From: an uncultured Collinsella sp.
GTDB taxonomy: Bacteria > Actinomycetota > Coriobacteriia > Coriobacteriales > Coriobacteriaceae
Reading direction: 5' to 3'
Assembly: GCA_900549245.1 (NCBI GenBank)
Contig: URNQ01000009.1
Coordinates: forward strand, 1 to 24,607
Length of the DNA: 24,607 bases
The notes beneath the pieces are model-generated. The model was given only the letters and a program-made list of their open reading frames with translations. It had not been told where the DNA came from and made no database searches. The position numbers were made by a program, and so were the translations under genes. The stretch's first letter is position 1. Every line of letters begins with the position of its first letter. This document shows positions 1 through 7,876 of the stretch, piece after piece.

Positions 1-1807
1 GGTCAGAGTTGCGCACGGTGGACAGGCGGTGTGCGATGACAAACGTCGTGCGGCCTTCCATGAGTTTATCCATGCCCGCCTGCACGATAGCCTCGGTGCG
101 CGTGTCGATAGAGCTCGTTGCCTCGTCCAGAATCATTGCCGGCGGATCGGCGACGGCAGCGCGGGCGATCGAGATCAGCTGGCGCTGGCCCTGCGACAGC
201 TGGGCGCCGTTGCCGGTGAGCATGGTGTCATAGCCGTCGGGCAGGCGGGTGATAAAGTCGTCCGCGCCCGCGAGCTTGGCCGCCGCGATGCACTCCTCGT
301 CGGTCGCATCCAGGTTGCCGTAGCGGATGTTATCCATCACGGTGCCGGTGAACAGGTTCACGTCCTGCAGCACGACGCCCAGGCTTCGGCGCAGGTCGGC
401 CTTGCGGATCTTGTTGACGTTGATGCCGTCGTAGCGGATCTTGCCGTCGGCGATGTCGTAGAAGCGGTTGATGAGGTTGGTGATGGTCGTCTTGCCGGCA
501 CCGGTGGCGCCGACAAACGCGACCTTCTGGCCCGGCTTGGCAAACACGGACACGCCGTGCAGCACCTCGTGGTCGGGCGTGTAGCCAAAGTCGACGTTGT
601 CCATGACCAGGTCGCCGCGCAGCGGCACGTACTCGATCTCGCCGGTTGCGCGGTGCGGATGTTTCCACGCCCACATGCCGGTGTGGTGGTCAGCCTCCTC
701 GAGCTGCCAGGTATCGGGGTTGACCTGCGCGTTGACGAGCGTCACATAGCCTTCGTCGGCTTCGGGCTTCTCGTCGATGAGCTCAAAGATACGGTCGGCG
801 CCGGCGAGGCCCATGACCACGGCGTTGATCTGCTGCGAGATCTGGCCGATCTGTCCGCAGAACTGCTTGGTCATGTTGAGGAACGGCACCACGACGGCGA
901 TGGACAGCGCCATGCCCGAGATGCTCAGGTTGGGCACGCCCAGTGCCAGGAAAATGCCGCCGGCAAGGGCCACCAGCACGTAGAGCAGGTTGCCCAGGTT
1001 CATAAGGATGGGCATGAGGATGTTGGCGTACATGTTGGCCTTTTGCGAGACCTCGAAGAGCTTTTCGTTGCGCTCGTCAAAATCGGCCTCGGCGGCAGAC
1101 TCGTGGCAGAATGCCTTGACGACCTTCTGGCCGTTCATGACTTCCTCGATATGGCCCTCGACCACGCCGAGTTCGGTCTGCTGCGCAATGAAGAAGCGCG
1201 CGGAGTTGGAGCCGAGCAGCTTGGTCATAAAGGTCATAAAGGCGACGCCGGCGATGATGACCAGGCACATCCACACGCTGTAGTACAGCATGATAAAGAA
1301 CACCGTGACAATGATGATGATCGTCATGAGCAGGTTGGGCAGCGACTGACTGATCATCTGGCGCAGCGTATCGATGTCGTTGGTGTAGTGGCTCATGATA
1401 TCGCCGCGCTGGTGCGTGTCGAAGTAGCGGATCGGCAGGTCCTGCATGCGGTTGAACATCATCTCGCGCAGCTTCTCGAGCGAGCCCTGCGTGACGATAG
1501 CCATGGCGCGGTTCCAGAAGAGCGAGGACAGGACACCGACGCCGTAGATGCAGGCGAGGGTGGTCACGAGCTGCAGAATCTTGGGCTGTGCGGCTTCCCA
1601 ATCGCCCGACTGCCACGATTCGCTAATAATCTGCAGGGCGCTCTGCAGGAAGGTCGCGCCGATGGAGTTGATGATGGCGCAGAGCACCACGCCGGCGACG
1701 ACAAGGGGCAAAAGCACGGGATAGAAGCCAAAGAGCGTCTTGATGAGGCGCGACATGGTGCCGCCCTTACGGTTGAGCGCGCGCTCGGCGGTCGTTGCCT
1801 TACTCAT
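1..1807 (-). CDS. ABC exporter half-transporter, catalytic subunit (3' end outside window)
   Basis: A transmembrane domain fused to a nucleotide-binding domain, with 602 codons visible and no stop before the window edge. The N-terminal half is hydrophobic and matches the ABC exporter fold (the motif RYFDTHQRGDIMS is typical). In the ATPase part I read Walker A GATGAGKT (residues about 433-440), signature LSQGQ (537-541), Walker B MILDEA with the catalytic Glu at 562, the D-loop ATSSID and the H-loop VIAHRL. The start ATG overlaps the stop of the upstream ABC gene by 8 nt (ATGAGTAA), with AAGGAGG placed before it. The partner subunit has a degenerate Walker B and H-loop, and this one has a non-canonical signature (LSQGQ for LSGGQ). 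That is the pattern of heterodimeric exporters such as BmrCD, LmrCD and TM287/288. The substrate is unknown; drugs or lipids are usual for the family. Confidence 0.95.
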   Translation of the reverse strand, partial: MSKATTAERALNRKGGTMSRLIKTLFGFYPVLLPLVVAGVVLCAIINSIGATFLQSALQIISESWQSGDWEAAQPKILQLVTTLACIYGVGVLSSLFWNRAMAIVTQGSLEKLREMMFNRMQDLPIRYFDTHQRGDIMSHYTNDIDTLRQMISQSLPNLLMTIIIIVTVFFIMLYYSVWMCLVIIAGVAFMTFMTKLLGSNSARFFIAQQTELGVVEGHIEEVMNGQKVVKAFCHESAAEADFDERNEKLFEVSQKANMYANILMPILMNLGNLLYVLVALAGGIFLALGVPNLSISGMALSIAVVVPFLNMTKQFCGQIGQISQQINAVVMGLAGADRIFELIDEKPEADEGYVTLVNAQVNPDTWQLEEADHHTGMWAWKHPHRATGEIEYVPLRGDLVMDNVDFGYTPDHEVLHGVSVFAKPGQKVAFVGATGAGKTTITNLINRFYDIADGKIRYDGINVNKIRKADLRRSLGVVLQDVNLFTGTVMDNIRYGNLDATDEECIAAAKLAGADDFITRLPDGYDTMLTGNGAQLSQGQRQLISIARAAVADPPAMILDEATSSIDTRTEAIVQAGMDKLMEGRTTFVIAHRLSTVRNSD

Positions 1808-3614
1808 GTGCCTCGCCTCCTTCCTGGGTCTGAGCTTGCGTTGCGGATGCCTCGGTGTCGGCCTCGACGGCCCCTTCGCCCTCGGCAGACATCTTGTTTT
1901 GCGAGGTAAAGGTCTCTCGGTAGATCTCGCTCGTCTTGAGCAGCTCTTCGTGGTTGCCGATCTGTGCGATGCGGCCGCCCTCCATGACGATGATGCGGTC
2001 TGCGTCCTGCACGGAGCTGATGCGCTGGGCGATGATGATCTTGGTCGTGTTGGGCAGATAGCTTGCCAGACCTGCGCGAATCTTTGCGTCGGTCTTGGTG
2101 TCGACGGCGCTGGTGGAGTCGTCCAGGATCAAGATCTTGGGGCGACGCAGCAGGGCGCGTGCAATGCACAGGCGCTGCTTCTGACCGCCCGAAACATTGG
2201 AGCCGCCCTGTTCGATCCAGGTGTCGTAGCCCTTGGGGAAACCGTCGACAAACTCGTCGGCGCAGGCCAGATGCGCTGCCTCGCGGACTTCCTCGTCGGT
2301 GGCGTTCGGGTCGCCCCAACGCAGGTTCTCGGCGATGGTGCCGCTAAACAGCACGTTTTTCTGCAGCACCATGGCGACCTGGTGACGCAGCGCGTCCAGG
2401 TCGTAGTCGCGCACGTCCACGCCGCCCACGCGCACAGCGCCTTCGGTGGTGTCGTACAGGCGGGCGATGAGGTTAACGAGCGTGGACTTGGCCGAGCCGG
2501 TGCCGCCGATGATGCCGATGGTCTCGCCGCTCGTAATGTGCAGGTCGATATCGTCGAGCGCCTGGCGTTTCGCATGCGCGGAATACTTAAAGCTCACGTG
2601 GTCAAAGTCGATGGAACCGTCGGCAACCTCGAGCACGGGCTCGGCGGGATTGGCAATCGTGGGCTCGGCGACCAGCACCTCGGTAATGCGGTGTGCCGAT
2701 TCGTCGGCCATGGTCACCATGACAAAGATCATCGACAGCTGCATCAGGCTCATGAGAATCTGGAAACCATAGGTAAAGGTCGAGGAGAGCTGGCCCACGT
2801 CGAACAGCGTGCCCTGGCTCGTGATGATGAGCTTGGAGCCCAGGTAGATGATGACGACAAACGCGCCGTTGACGCAGATGTTCATCATGGGGTTGTTAAA
2901 GGCGAGCAGCTTCTCGGCGCGGGTGAAGTCCATCTGGACATCGCGCGCGGCGGCCGCGAACTTCTCCTTCTCAAAGTCTTCGCGTACGTAGCTCTTAACC
3001 ACGCGCATGCCGGTGACGTTTTCCTCGACGGACTCGTTAAGGGCATCGTACTTGTGGAACACGCGCGAGAAGATGGGACGCACCTTAAAGATGATAAAGA
3101 ACAGCCCAAAGCCCAGCAGCGGAATGATGACCAGGTAGACCATGGCGACGCTGCCGCCCATGATAAACGCCATGGTAAAGGCGAAGATCAATACCAGCGG
3201 CGCGCGCACTGCGATACGGATGATCATCATAAAGGCCTGCTGCACGTTGTTGATGTCGGTGGTCAGGCGCGTGACGAGCGAGGAGCTCGAGAACTCATCG
3301 ATGTTGGCAAAGCTGAACGTCTGGATTTTGTAGAACAGGTCGTGACGCAGGTTCTTGGCGAAGCCGCAGCTCGCATGGCTGCAGGTGACGCCTGCCGCGG
3401 CGCCAAAAGCAAGCGATGTCAGCGCGATGAGCACCAAAAGGCCCGCGGTGGGAAGCATCTCGGCTACGGTGGCGCCGTCTTTGATGGCGTCGATCAGGTT
3501 GGCGGTGATAAATGGAATCAGCATCTCGCAGAGCACCTCGCCAAGCACGAGCAGCGGCGTGGCAACGGTGACTTTCATATAGTCGCGGATGCTTCCCATG
3601 AGGGTTTTAATCAT
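1800..3614 (-). CDS. ABC exporter half-transporter, degenerate-site subunit
   Basis: 604 residues: six-helix exporter membrane domain (about 15-320), then a nucleotide-binding domain. Walker A is GGTGSAKS (370-377), the signature VSGGQ (474-478), Walker B ILILDD (the usual catalytic Glu is Asp 499) and the H-loop IIIAQR (His replaced by Gln). These changes mark it as the non-hydrolysing half of a heterodimeric exporter; the downstream overlapping gene supplies the hydrolytic half. The last 30 residues form a Glu/Ala-rich, probably disordered tail. The start overlaps the end of the marR frame (ATGATTAA, 8 nt) with GGAGGA placed upstream, so translation is probably coupled to marR. Since marR has a nonsense codon here, coupling may be altered. 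An alternative start is the Met at residue 6. The substrate is not deducible. Confidence 0.95.
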   Translation of the reverse strand: MIKTLMGSIRDYMKVTVATPLLVLGEVLCEMLIPFITANLIDAIKDGATVAEMLPTAGLLVLIALTSLAFGAAAGVTCSHASCGFAKNLRHDLFYKIQTFSFANIDEFSSSSLVTRLTTDINNVQQAFMMIIRIAVRAPLVLIFAFTMAFIMGGSVAMVYLVIIPLLGFGLFFIIFKVRPIFSRVFHKYDALNESVEENVTGMRVVKSYVREDFEKEKFAAAARDVQMDFTRAEKLLAFNNPMMNICVNGAFVVIIYLGSKLIITSQGTLFDVGQLSSTFTYGFQILMSLMQLSMIFVMVTMADESAHRITEVLVAEPTIANPAEPVLEVADGSIDFDHVSFKYSAHAKRQALDDIDLHITSGETIGIIGGTGSAKSTLVNLIARLYDTTEGAVRVGGVDVRDYDLDALRHQVAMVLQKNVLFSGTIAENLRWGDPNATDEEVREAAHLACADEFVDGFPKGYDTWIEQGGSNVSGGQKQRLCIARALLRRPKILILDDSTSAVDTKTDAKIRAGLASYLPNTTKIIIAQRISSVQDADRIIVMEGGRIAQIGNHEELLKTSEIYRETFTSQNKMSAEGEGAVEADTEASATQAQTQEGGEAHE

Positions 3615-4113
3615 CCAGTTCCTCCCAGGTTACGCGGATTTTATCGAGCATTTCGGCGAGGTCCTCGCGCTCGTCATGGGTGAGCGCGCTAAAGGCCTGC
3701 TCTCTAAAGCGAATGCGGGTCGCCTGCTCTACGTGGGCCTTTTCCCATCCCGCTTCGGTCAGGCGAATGGTGAGCTGCCGCCGGTCTTTGGGATTGCGGC
3801 TGCGCTCGATAAGGCCGGCGCATTCGATCTTGGAGAGAATCTCGGAAAGCGAACCGGGCTTAAGATCAAAGTGCAGGCCTAGTTCCTGCTGTGACATCTC
3901 GCCGTTTGGCTGCTTGGCGAGCAAGCAGACGATGGGGGCCTTTCCCGAGGCGCCGCCGCCGTGAAAGTGCAGAAAGTGGCCCGTAACTTACAGCCCGTTT
4001 AGGATGTGCTTGGCGAGCGCGTCTGATTGGGACTGTGCCGCGGGCGCATCTGCGGGTTCATGGGGGTCGCCGCCCGGCGTGTGGGGGCAGAGGCCGATGT
4101 GGTCATCGCACAT
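3607..4113 (-). pseudogene. MarR-family regulator interrupted by an in-frame TAA at codon 42
   Basis: Reading from ATG 4113 (GAAAGGAGCGACACC before it), a single frame of 169 codons runs to the TAA at 3607, with one extra stop, TAA at 3988-3990 (codon 42). The 41 residues before it (starting MCDDHIGLCPHTPGG) and the 126 after it are in the same frame. The second part holds the full winged-helix DNA-binding region of MarR proteins (MSQQELGLHFDLKPGSLSEIL, then the wing around NPKDRRQ). The simplest reading is a point nonsense mutation, for example AAA to TAA. A sequencing error or a reinitiating short form from TTG 3924 (about 105 aa) are alternatives. MarR genes next to ABC exporters normally repress the exporter operon, so loss could raise export. 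A dyad just upstream is a likely autoregulatory operator. Confidence 0.75.
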
Positions 4114-4129
4114 GGTGTCGCTCCTTTCT

Positions 4130-4165
4130 TTAGTTAGGTAGTGCAATTGTTTTGTGCCTAACTAA
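4130..4165. promoter_or_regulatory. Probable MarR operator dyad upstream of marR-ABC operon
   Basis: Perfect 9-bp inverted repeat: TTAGTTAGG at 4130-4138 and CCTAACTAA at 4157-4165, separated by 18 nt. On the minus strand it sits just upstream of the marR Shine-Dalgarno site. The spacer repeats part of the flank (TTGCACT before CTAA in both half sites). AT-rich dyads in this position are typical autoregulatory sites of MarR repressors. The binding protein is inferred from position only. Confidence 0.55.
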
Positions 4166-4209
4166 TTTAGGAGTGCAAGAAATAAATGTCAAGGTACCAA
4201 ACTTATTAA

Positions 4210-4339
4210 GTTACGGCGTTTTACCAAACGCCGTAACCGCTCGACGCTGCAAACGCTCCTAAGCGGCAATCTGATCCCTTGGGGACGAAGGAAAAGGTAT
4301 CGTTTTGGGCTGCGATGATGCCTTTCGAAGCGGCCTTGC
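4210..4339 (+). ncRNA. Structured repeat copy A (3'-truncated)
   Basis: Starts with a perfect 12-bp hairpin (GTTACGGCGTTT, loop TACC, AAACGCCGTAAC, 4210-4237), followed by CTCGACGCTGC and, further on, GCGGCAATCTG. An internal hairpin ends in GATGCCTTTC. The same order occurs at 12156 and 17448. The copy breaks off after CCTTGCC, exactly where the fold-back element begins, and lacks the conserved 3' box GCTCGCTGRCATTGCC. Unlike copies B and C it is not at a gene end. The orientation is taken from the other copies. Confidence 0.55.
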
Positions 4340-4494
4340 CAAAAACTATGCCTAATTACTACGATGAATCCAGCATCGCTGACCACAACAGCTGTTTCTG
4401 AAAAAACGCAAGCTATCTACCTGCGGTTTTGTTGGAGAGAAATTCGCTGTGGTTGGAGGCGGGCGGTTAAACGTAGTAAATAGGCATAGTTTTG
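4340..4494. repeat. 155-nt fold-back element with 22-bp terminal inverted repeats
   Basis: The ends AAAACTATGCCTAATTACTA (from 4342) and its complement (CGTAGTAAATAGGCATAG, from 4472) match at 21 of 22 positions. The interior folds back as well: ACCACAACAGC 4382-4392 with GCTGTGGT 4446-4453, and AAAACGCA 4403-4410 with TGCGGTTTT 4422-4430. The whole unit could form one long hairpin or cruciform. I see no transposase, no good reading frame and no clear target-site duplication. It resembles a MITE or a structured extragenic repeat. Confidence 0.6.
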
Positions 4495-4673
4495 AAATGG
4501 AGCTATATGAGTAGCATCAACTAGGCCGCTATGGAGCAAACAGCCCCCATTTCCGAAACCTTTCCGCAACAATTTGACCTCCACGGCGCCACCGCCCGCC
4601 CACAACGCCTCCTGCGCTACACTTAGTCGCACTGTGGCGCTGCTGCGCCGTGCCCGAACCAAGGGAGACCCTC
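4495..4673. other. Leader region of the pdxY-type kinase gene
   Basis: No gene. The tract becomes GC-rich towards the kinase gene. A TACACT (4617-4622) could be a -10 hexamer, but no convincing -35 lies 16-18 nt before it, so I do not call a promoter. Confidence 0.3.
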
Positions 4674-5498
4674 ATGAAGAATACTCAGCTGCTGCTGATT
4701 AACGATATGTGCGGTTACGGCAAGGTCGCGCTTTCCGCCATGCTGCCGGTGCTGTCGCACATGGGTTACCGTATCCACAATCTGCCGACGGCGCTTGTGT
4801 CCGATACGCTCAACTATCCCAAGTTCTACATCCACGACACCACGGAGTACGTGCGTCAGAGTCTTGCCATCTGGGAGGAGCTCGGCTTTGAGTTCGACGC
4901 CATCTCGACCGGCTTTATCGTGACCGAGGAAGAGACGCGTATCATCTCGGACTTTTGCCACCGCCGCGGGCAAAAGGGCACCAAGGTGTTCGTCGATCCC
5001 ATCATGGGTGACAACGGCAAGCTCTATGCGGGCGTGCCCGAGTCCACGATCGGTCTCATGAGGCACCTGCTCGAGTGCGCCGATTACGCGGTGCCCAACT
5101 ACACCGAGGCCTGTCTGCTCACCGATACGCCCATTGCCGAGCGCATCACGCCCGATGAGGGCCGCGTCCTTGTGGACGCCATGCGCACACTGGGCGCCAA
5201 GTCGGTGGTCATTACGAGCGCTGTGGTCGACGGCACGAACGCCGTTATCGGTTACGACCACGTGGCGGGGGAGTACTTCACGATTCCCTTCGACCTGATC
5301 CCGGTCTATTTCCCGGGCACCGGCGACACGTTCTCGGCGGTGCTCGTTGGTCGCGTGATGGCTGGCTGGAGTCTGCAGCGCGCAACGGCCGACGCCATGC
5401 GCGTGGTGGCCGAGCTTATCGAGCGCAATGCCGACCAAGAGGACAAGTCCGCCGGCCTGCCCATTGAGGCCTGCCTGGATGTGATCGACCATGAGTAA
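4674..5498 (+). CDS. pdxY: Pyridoxal/pyridoxamine kinase
   Basis: 274 residues of the ribokinase-like vitamin-kinase family, phosphorylating pyridoxal or pyridoxamine with ATP in vitamin B6 salvage in the cytosol. Seen: the N-terminal substrate-side motif INDMCGYGKVAL, the family segment DPIMGDNGKLY (108-118), PNYTEA (141-146) and the ATP/catalytic motif FPGTGDTFSA with Asp 218. The length is normal for PdxY (about 270-290). The start ATG 4674 has GGGAG 6-10 nt upstream; an in-frame GTG 24 nt earlier lacks a ribosome site. The stop overlaps the next start (ATGAGTAA), so the small downstream gene is translationally coupled. PdxY and the pyridoxamine-kinase assignment are by family; a related hydroxymethylpyrimidine kinase is less likely because MGDNGKLY is a PdxY/PdxK feature. 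Confidence 0.9.
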   Translation: MKNTQLLLINDMCGYGKVALSAMLPVLSHMGYRIHNLPTALVSDTLNYPKFYIHDTTEYVRQSLAIWEELGFEFDAISTGFIVTEEETRIISDFCHRRGQKGTKVFVDPIMGDNGKLYAGVPESTIGLMRHLLECADYAVPNYTEACLLTDTPIAERITPDEGRVLVDAMRTLGAKSVVITSAVVDGTNAVIGYDHVAGEYFTIPFDLIPVYFPGTGDTFSAVLVGRVMAGWSLQRATADAMRVVAELIERNADQEDKSAGLPIEACLDVIDHE

Positions 5499-5820
5499 CG
5501 CCGGCGAGGGCGGCCCCGAGCCCGCGAGCGAGAACAAGCCGCTCGGTGCGCCGCGCGGCAAGCGCCCGCGTATTCGCATTAGCTGCGTGGACCAGCTGGG
5601 TACGTGTCGTTGTCACCACGGGCACAAGCCGGGCGACGTGTTCGACTTCGACCGCGACCGCGGCAAGATGTGCTCCATGGCCTGCCATGTGGGCTTTCCC
5701 TATATCGATATCCTGCGCTACGGCGGCACCGTGCCCGGCAACGAACCCGGCACGGCCAAGTTCTGCTGCCCCGAGGTCGATACTCTGAACGTCTGGCTTG
5801 CCGAGATCGTCGACGAGTAA
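5491..5820 (+). CDS. Small Cys-rich protein, TIGR04076-like
   Basis: 109 residues. After a disordered Pro/Glu/Lys-rich start of about 25 residues come CRCHHGHKPGDVFDF, GKMCSMACHVGFPYIDILRYGG and KFCCPEVDTLNVWL. Paired Cys residues, the aromatic/Ile-rich middle and the final CCPE segment recall the TIGR04076 family, which has no firm function. The Cys/His content could bind metal or an iron-sulfur cluster, but that is inference. It overlaps the kinase gene by 8 nt, so both are made together. A redox or cofactor role linked to B6 is possible but not shown. The next feature is the convergent palindrome. Confidence 0.8.
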   Translation: MSNAGEGGPEPASENKPLGAPRGKRPRIRISCVDQLGTCRCHHGHKPGDVFDFDRDRGKMCSMACHVGFPYIDILRYGGTVPGNEPGTAKFCCPEVDTLNVWLAEIVDE

Positions 5821-5821
5821 C

Positions 5822-5945
5822 CGAGCGAGGATTTTCTCCCACCGAGATAATGAGCGTGGATTTTCTCCCGTTTAGAGCGCGCTTGAACGCTCAAAGTGGG
5901 AGAAAATCCACGCTCATTTTTCATGTGGGAGATTATCCACGCTCG
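5822..5945. terminator. Nested double palindrome between convergent genes (two-way terminator)
   Basis: Inner arms AATGAGCGTGGATTTTCTCC (5849-5869) and GGGAGAAAATCCACGCTCAT (5898-5918) are perfectly complementary over 21 bp, ending in TTTTT. Outer arms 5822-5842 and 5925-5945 are diverged copies of the same sequence, giving four copies in plus, plus, minus, minus order. The 28-nt loop has its own GAGCG/CGCTC hairpin. It lies between the stop of the plus-strand operon and the phosphatase end on the minus strand. Confidence 0.7.
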
Positions 5946-5981
5946 TTTCGCGCCGAAGGCGTGGCCCACGAGCTCGCTTGC

Positions 5982-6428
5982 CTACATCTGCTCGAGCATG
6001 GCAGTGCAACCGTCGAGCACGTCGCGGTAGGTGGCATCGAAGTTGCCGGTGTACCAGGGATCGGCCACGTCGCCGGGGCGCTCGGTCCAATCGAGCAAGC
6101 GCGTAATCTTGCCGTCGGGGTCGTTACCAAAGATGCGACGCAGGCCACGCGCGTTCTCGGCATCCATATAGACAATGTGATCCCAGTCGCCATACTCCGC
6201 GCGACGCACCTGGCGTGCGCGGTGGGCAACGACGGGAATCCCGACCTCGCGCAGCTTGGCGACCGTGCCACGATGCGGCGGGTTGCCGATCTCCTCGGTT
6301 GAGGTCGCTGCGGAATCGATGACAAACTCGCCCGCGTGCCCAGCGCGGCGCACCAGCTCGGTAAACACCGACTCAGCCATCGTCGAGCGACAGATATTTC
6401 CATAGCAGATAAACAGTACACGTTGCAT
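5982..6428 (-). CDS. Low-molecular-weight protein-tyrosine phosphatase
   Basis: 148 residues, cytosolic, hydrolysing phosphotyrosine or a small phosphate ester. The catalytic P-loop is CYGNICRS (Cys 8, Arg 14); the family consensus is C-x5-R-S. The general-acid loop is DPWY with Asp 123. The family length is 140-160, so it is complete. I chose ATG 6428 because AAAGGAAA sits 8 nt upstream and the family starts only a few residues before the P-loop; a longer form from 6473 would add 15 residues without homology. It lies 51 nt after the MFS gene on the same strand and could be co-transcribed. In Gram-positives such enzymes often act on tyrosine kinases or arginine phosphate, but no kinase is near. 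Confidence 0.92.
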   Translation of the reverse strand: MQRVLFICYGNICRSTMAESVFTELVRRAGHAGEFVIDSAATSTEEIGNPPHRGTVAKLREVGIPVVAHRARQVRRAEYGDWDHIVYMDAENARGLRRIFGNDPDGKITRLLDWTERPGDVADPWYTGNFDATYRDVLDGCTAMLEQM

Positions 6429-6479
6429 ATGCGGTTTCCTTTCGATCGCCATCATCGAGCTCGAGTATCGCATCTGCGC

Positions 6480-7715
6480 TTACGCCCTCGCCCGCTTGCG
6501 CTCCCAGCGAGCCAGTTTAATCGTCACCAGCGTGAGCGCCCAGGCCACAAGCGAGAACACGGCACCAACCGCGCCCACGTAGGCAATGCCAACGCTGCTT
6601 ACCACGGCGCCGCCCACCGCAGTGCCAAACGAGATGCCGACGTTAAACGCCATGGGCTCAACCGAACTCGCGAGCACCATCGACTTGGGATGGCGGCTGC
6701 GCGCCACGTCCATAAAGTGTGTGATGCACGACACCGAGAACAGGTACATGAGCATCGCCAAGCTAAAGACAAAGACCAGCGCGAGCGGCATGGTGCCGCC
6801 CACGGCAAGCAGCCCGAGTAACGCCGCAGCCTGCAGCACAAACGTCACAAGCAGCGCCTTCATGCCAAAACGCGCGTCGATCCATCCGCCCAAGATGTTC
6901 GAGATCAGGCAGAACACGCCGTAGGCCATGAGCGTGGTGCTCGCCTGAACAGTGCCCATGCCCAGCACCTGCTCAAGATAAGGCGTCACGTAGCCGTAGA
7001 ACACATAGACCGATCCCACGCCAAACAAAAAGATGAGCATGCCGGTGATGATGCTCGGTTCGCGTAGAAGCCCCGCCTGCTCGCGGAAGGTGGCAGGCTC
7101 GTCGGTTTGCCCAGCGCGCGGCATAAACGCCACGAGCGCTCCGCAGATCAAAACGGCAAAGGCAAGCGTGCCGTACATGGCGACGTGCCAATCGAGCGTG
7201 TCGGCCACGAACTTGCCGATCGAAGTGACAAAGACCATTGCCACGGAAAACGCACCATATACCACCGAGATGGCAAGCGAAGTTTGCTGTGGGGACAGAA
7301 GCTCAGGGATGTACGTCACGCCCACGGCGAGCAGCGCACCCGAGACGGAGCCCAGGATGATGCGCGAGATAAACAGCACCTGGAAGTTGGGCGCCAACGC
7401 CATGACCAGATTGCCGAGCACAAAGATAATGCTGTAGCACACGAGCAGCTGGTAACGACGGAAGCGCCCCGTGCTGAGCGCAAGCACCGGCGTCGCGATG
7501 GCGTAGACCAGTGCAAAAACGCTGATGAGCTGGCCCGCAGTGGCAAGCGATATGCCGAGTTCCGTCGCCAAGTCACTTTCGATGCCGATGACCACGAACT
7601 CGGAGCAGCCGAGCGAGAATCCCAACAGCACGAGCAGCGCCAGGCAGAGCTTGGTGCGCGAGGGGGAGAGCGCGGCGGCGGTTGATTTACTTTTAGACGT
7701 GGTTGCGGCGGTCAA
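6480..7715 (-). CDS. MFS efflux permease (DHA1/AraJ-like)
   Basis: About 411 residues with 12 predicted membrane segments in two groups of six around a polar central loop (near MPRAGQTDEPATFREQ). The N-terminal helix segment GFSLGCSEFVVIGIESDLATEL and the motif GRFRRYQLLV (loop 2-3) are typical of the drug/sugar efflux DHA1 group (AraJ, SotB, YdhP type). The start is uncertain: TTG 7715 has GGAG 8 nt upstream, which I prefer; TTG 7763 would add 16 residues. It heads a probable two-gene unit with the phosphatase and is divergent to the LpdD-isomerase gene. The substrate is unknown; it could export a compound made by the neighbouring decarboxylase locus, but only position suggests this. Confidence 0.88.
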   Translation of the reverse strand: MTAATTSKSKSTAAALSPSRTKLCLALLVLLGFSLGCSEFVVIGIESDLATELGISLATAGQLISVFALVYAIATPVLALSTGRFRRYQLLVCYSIIFVLGNLVMALAPNFQVLFISRIILGSVSGALLAVGVTYIPELLSPQQTSLAISVVYGAFSVAMVFVTSIGKFVADTLDWHVAMYGTLAFAVLICGALVAFMPRAGQTDEPATFREQAGLLREPSIITGMLIFLFGVGSVYVFYGYVTPYLEQVLGMGTVQASTTLMAYGVFCLISNILGGWIDARFGMKALLVTFVLQAAALLGLLAVGGTMPLALVFVFSLAMLMYLFSVSCITHFMDVARSRHPKSMVLASSVEPMAFNVGISFGTAVGGAVVSSVGIAYVGAVGAVFSLVAWALTLVTIKLARWERKRARA

Positions 7716-7795
7716 GGTTGTCACTCCAATGTCGCATGAATAAGCGGGATTCAATCCCTGCAACTCTAACAGAATGTGTCAGGTGCCTGCCCCCT

Positions 7796-7836
7796 TTGTC
7801 GCAGGCTGCGCTTGCCTGTATAGTCGCAATACAGGC
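7796..7836 (+). promoter_or_regulatory. Promoter with palindromic operator before the LpdD-isomerase gene
   Basis: TTGTCG (7796-7801), 17 nt, TATAGT (7819-7824) forms a good housekeeping promoter. A perfect 8-bp dyad, GCCTGTAT (7814-7821) and ATACAGGC (7829-7836), covers the -10 and start site. The core CTGTATAGTCGCAATACAG agrees at 15 of 19 positions with a motif at 8957-8975 before the permease-ubiD-ubiX unit, and the flank CGCTTG is shared too. Confidence 0.6.
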
Positions 7837-7876
7837 GAAGATGGTCTCAGGTACATTGCGGGCGACAGGAGATTCC

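Noticed and set aside
29..1909. Long open frame on the plus strand, opposite the first ABC gene
   Set aside because: Its protein is His/Asp/Gly/Val-rich low-complexity sequence with no motifs, as expected antisense to a GC-rich gene; the minus frame has all ABC motifs.
1740..3683. Long open frame on the plus strand, opposite the second ABC gene
   Set aside because: Same antisense composition; the real gene on the minus strand shows Walker A, signature and Walker B.
4189..4662. Two short minus-strand frames (65 and 81 codons) in the intergenic region
   Set aside because: They run through structured repeat A and the fold-back element, lack ribosome sites and show no protein-like composition.
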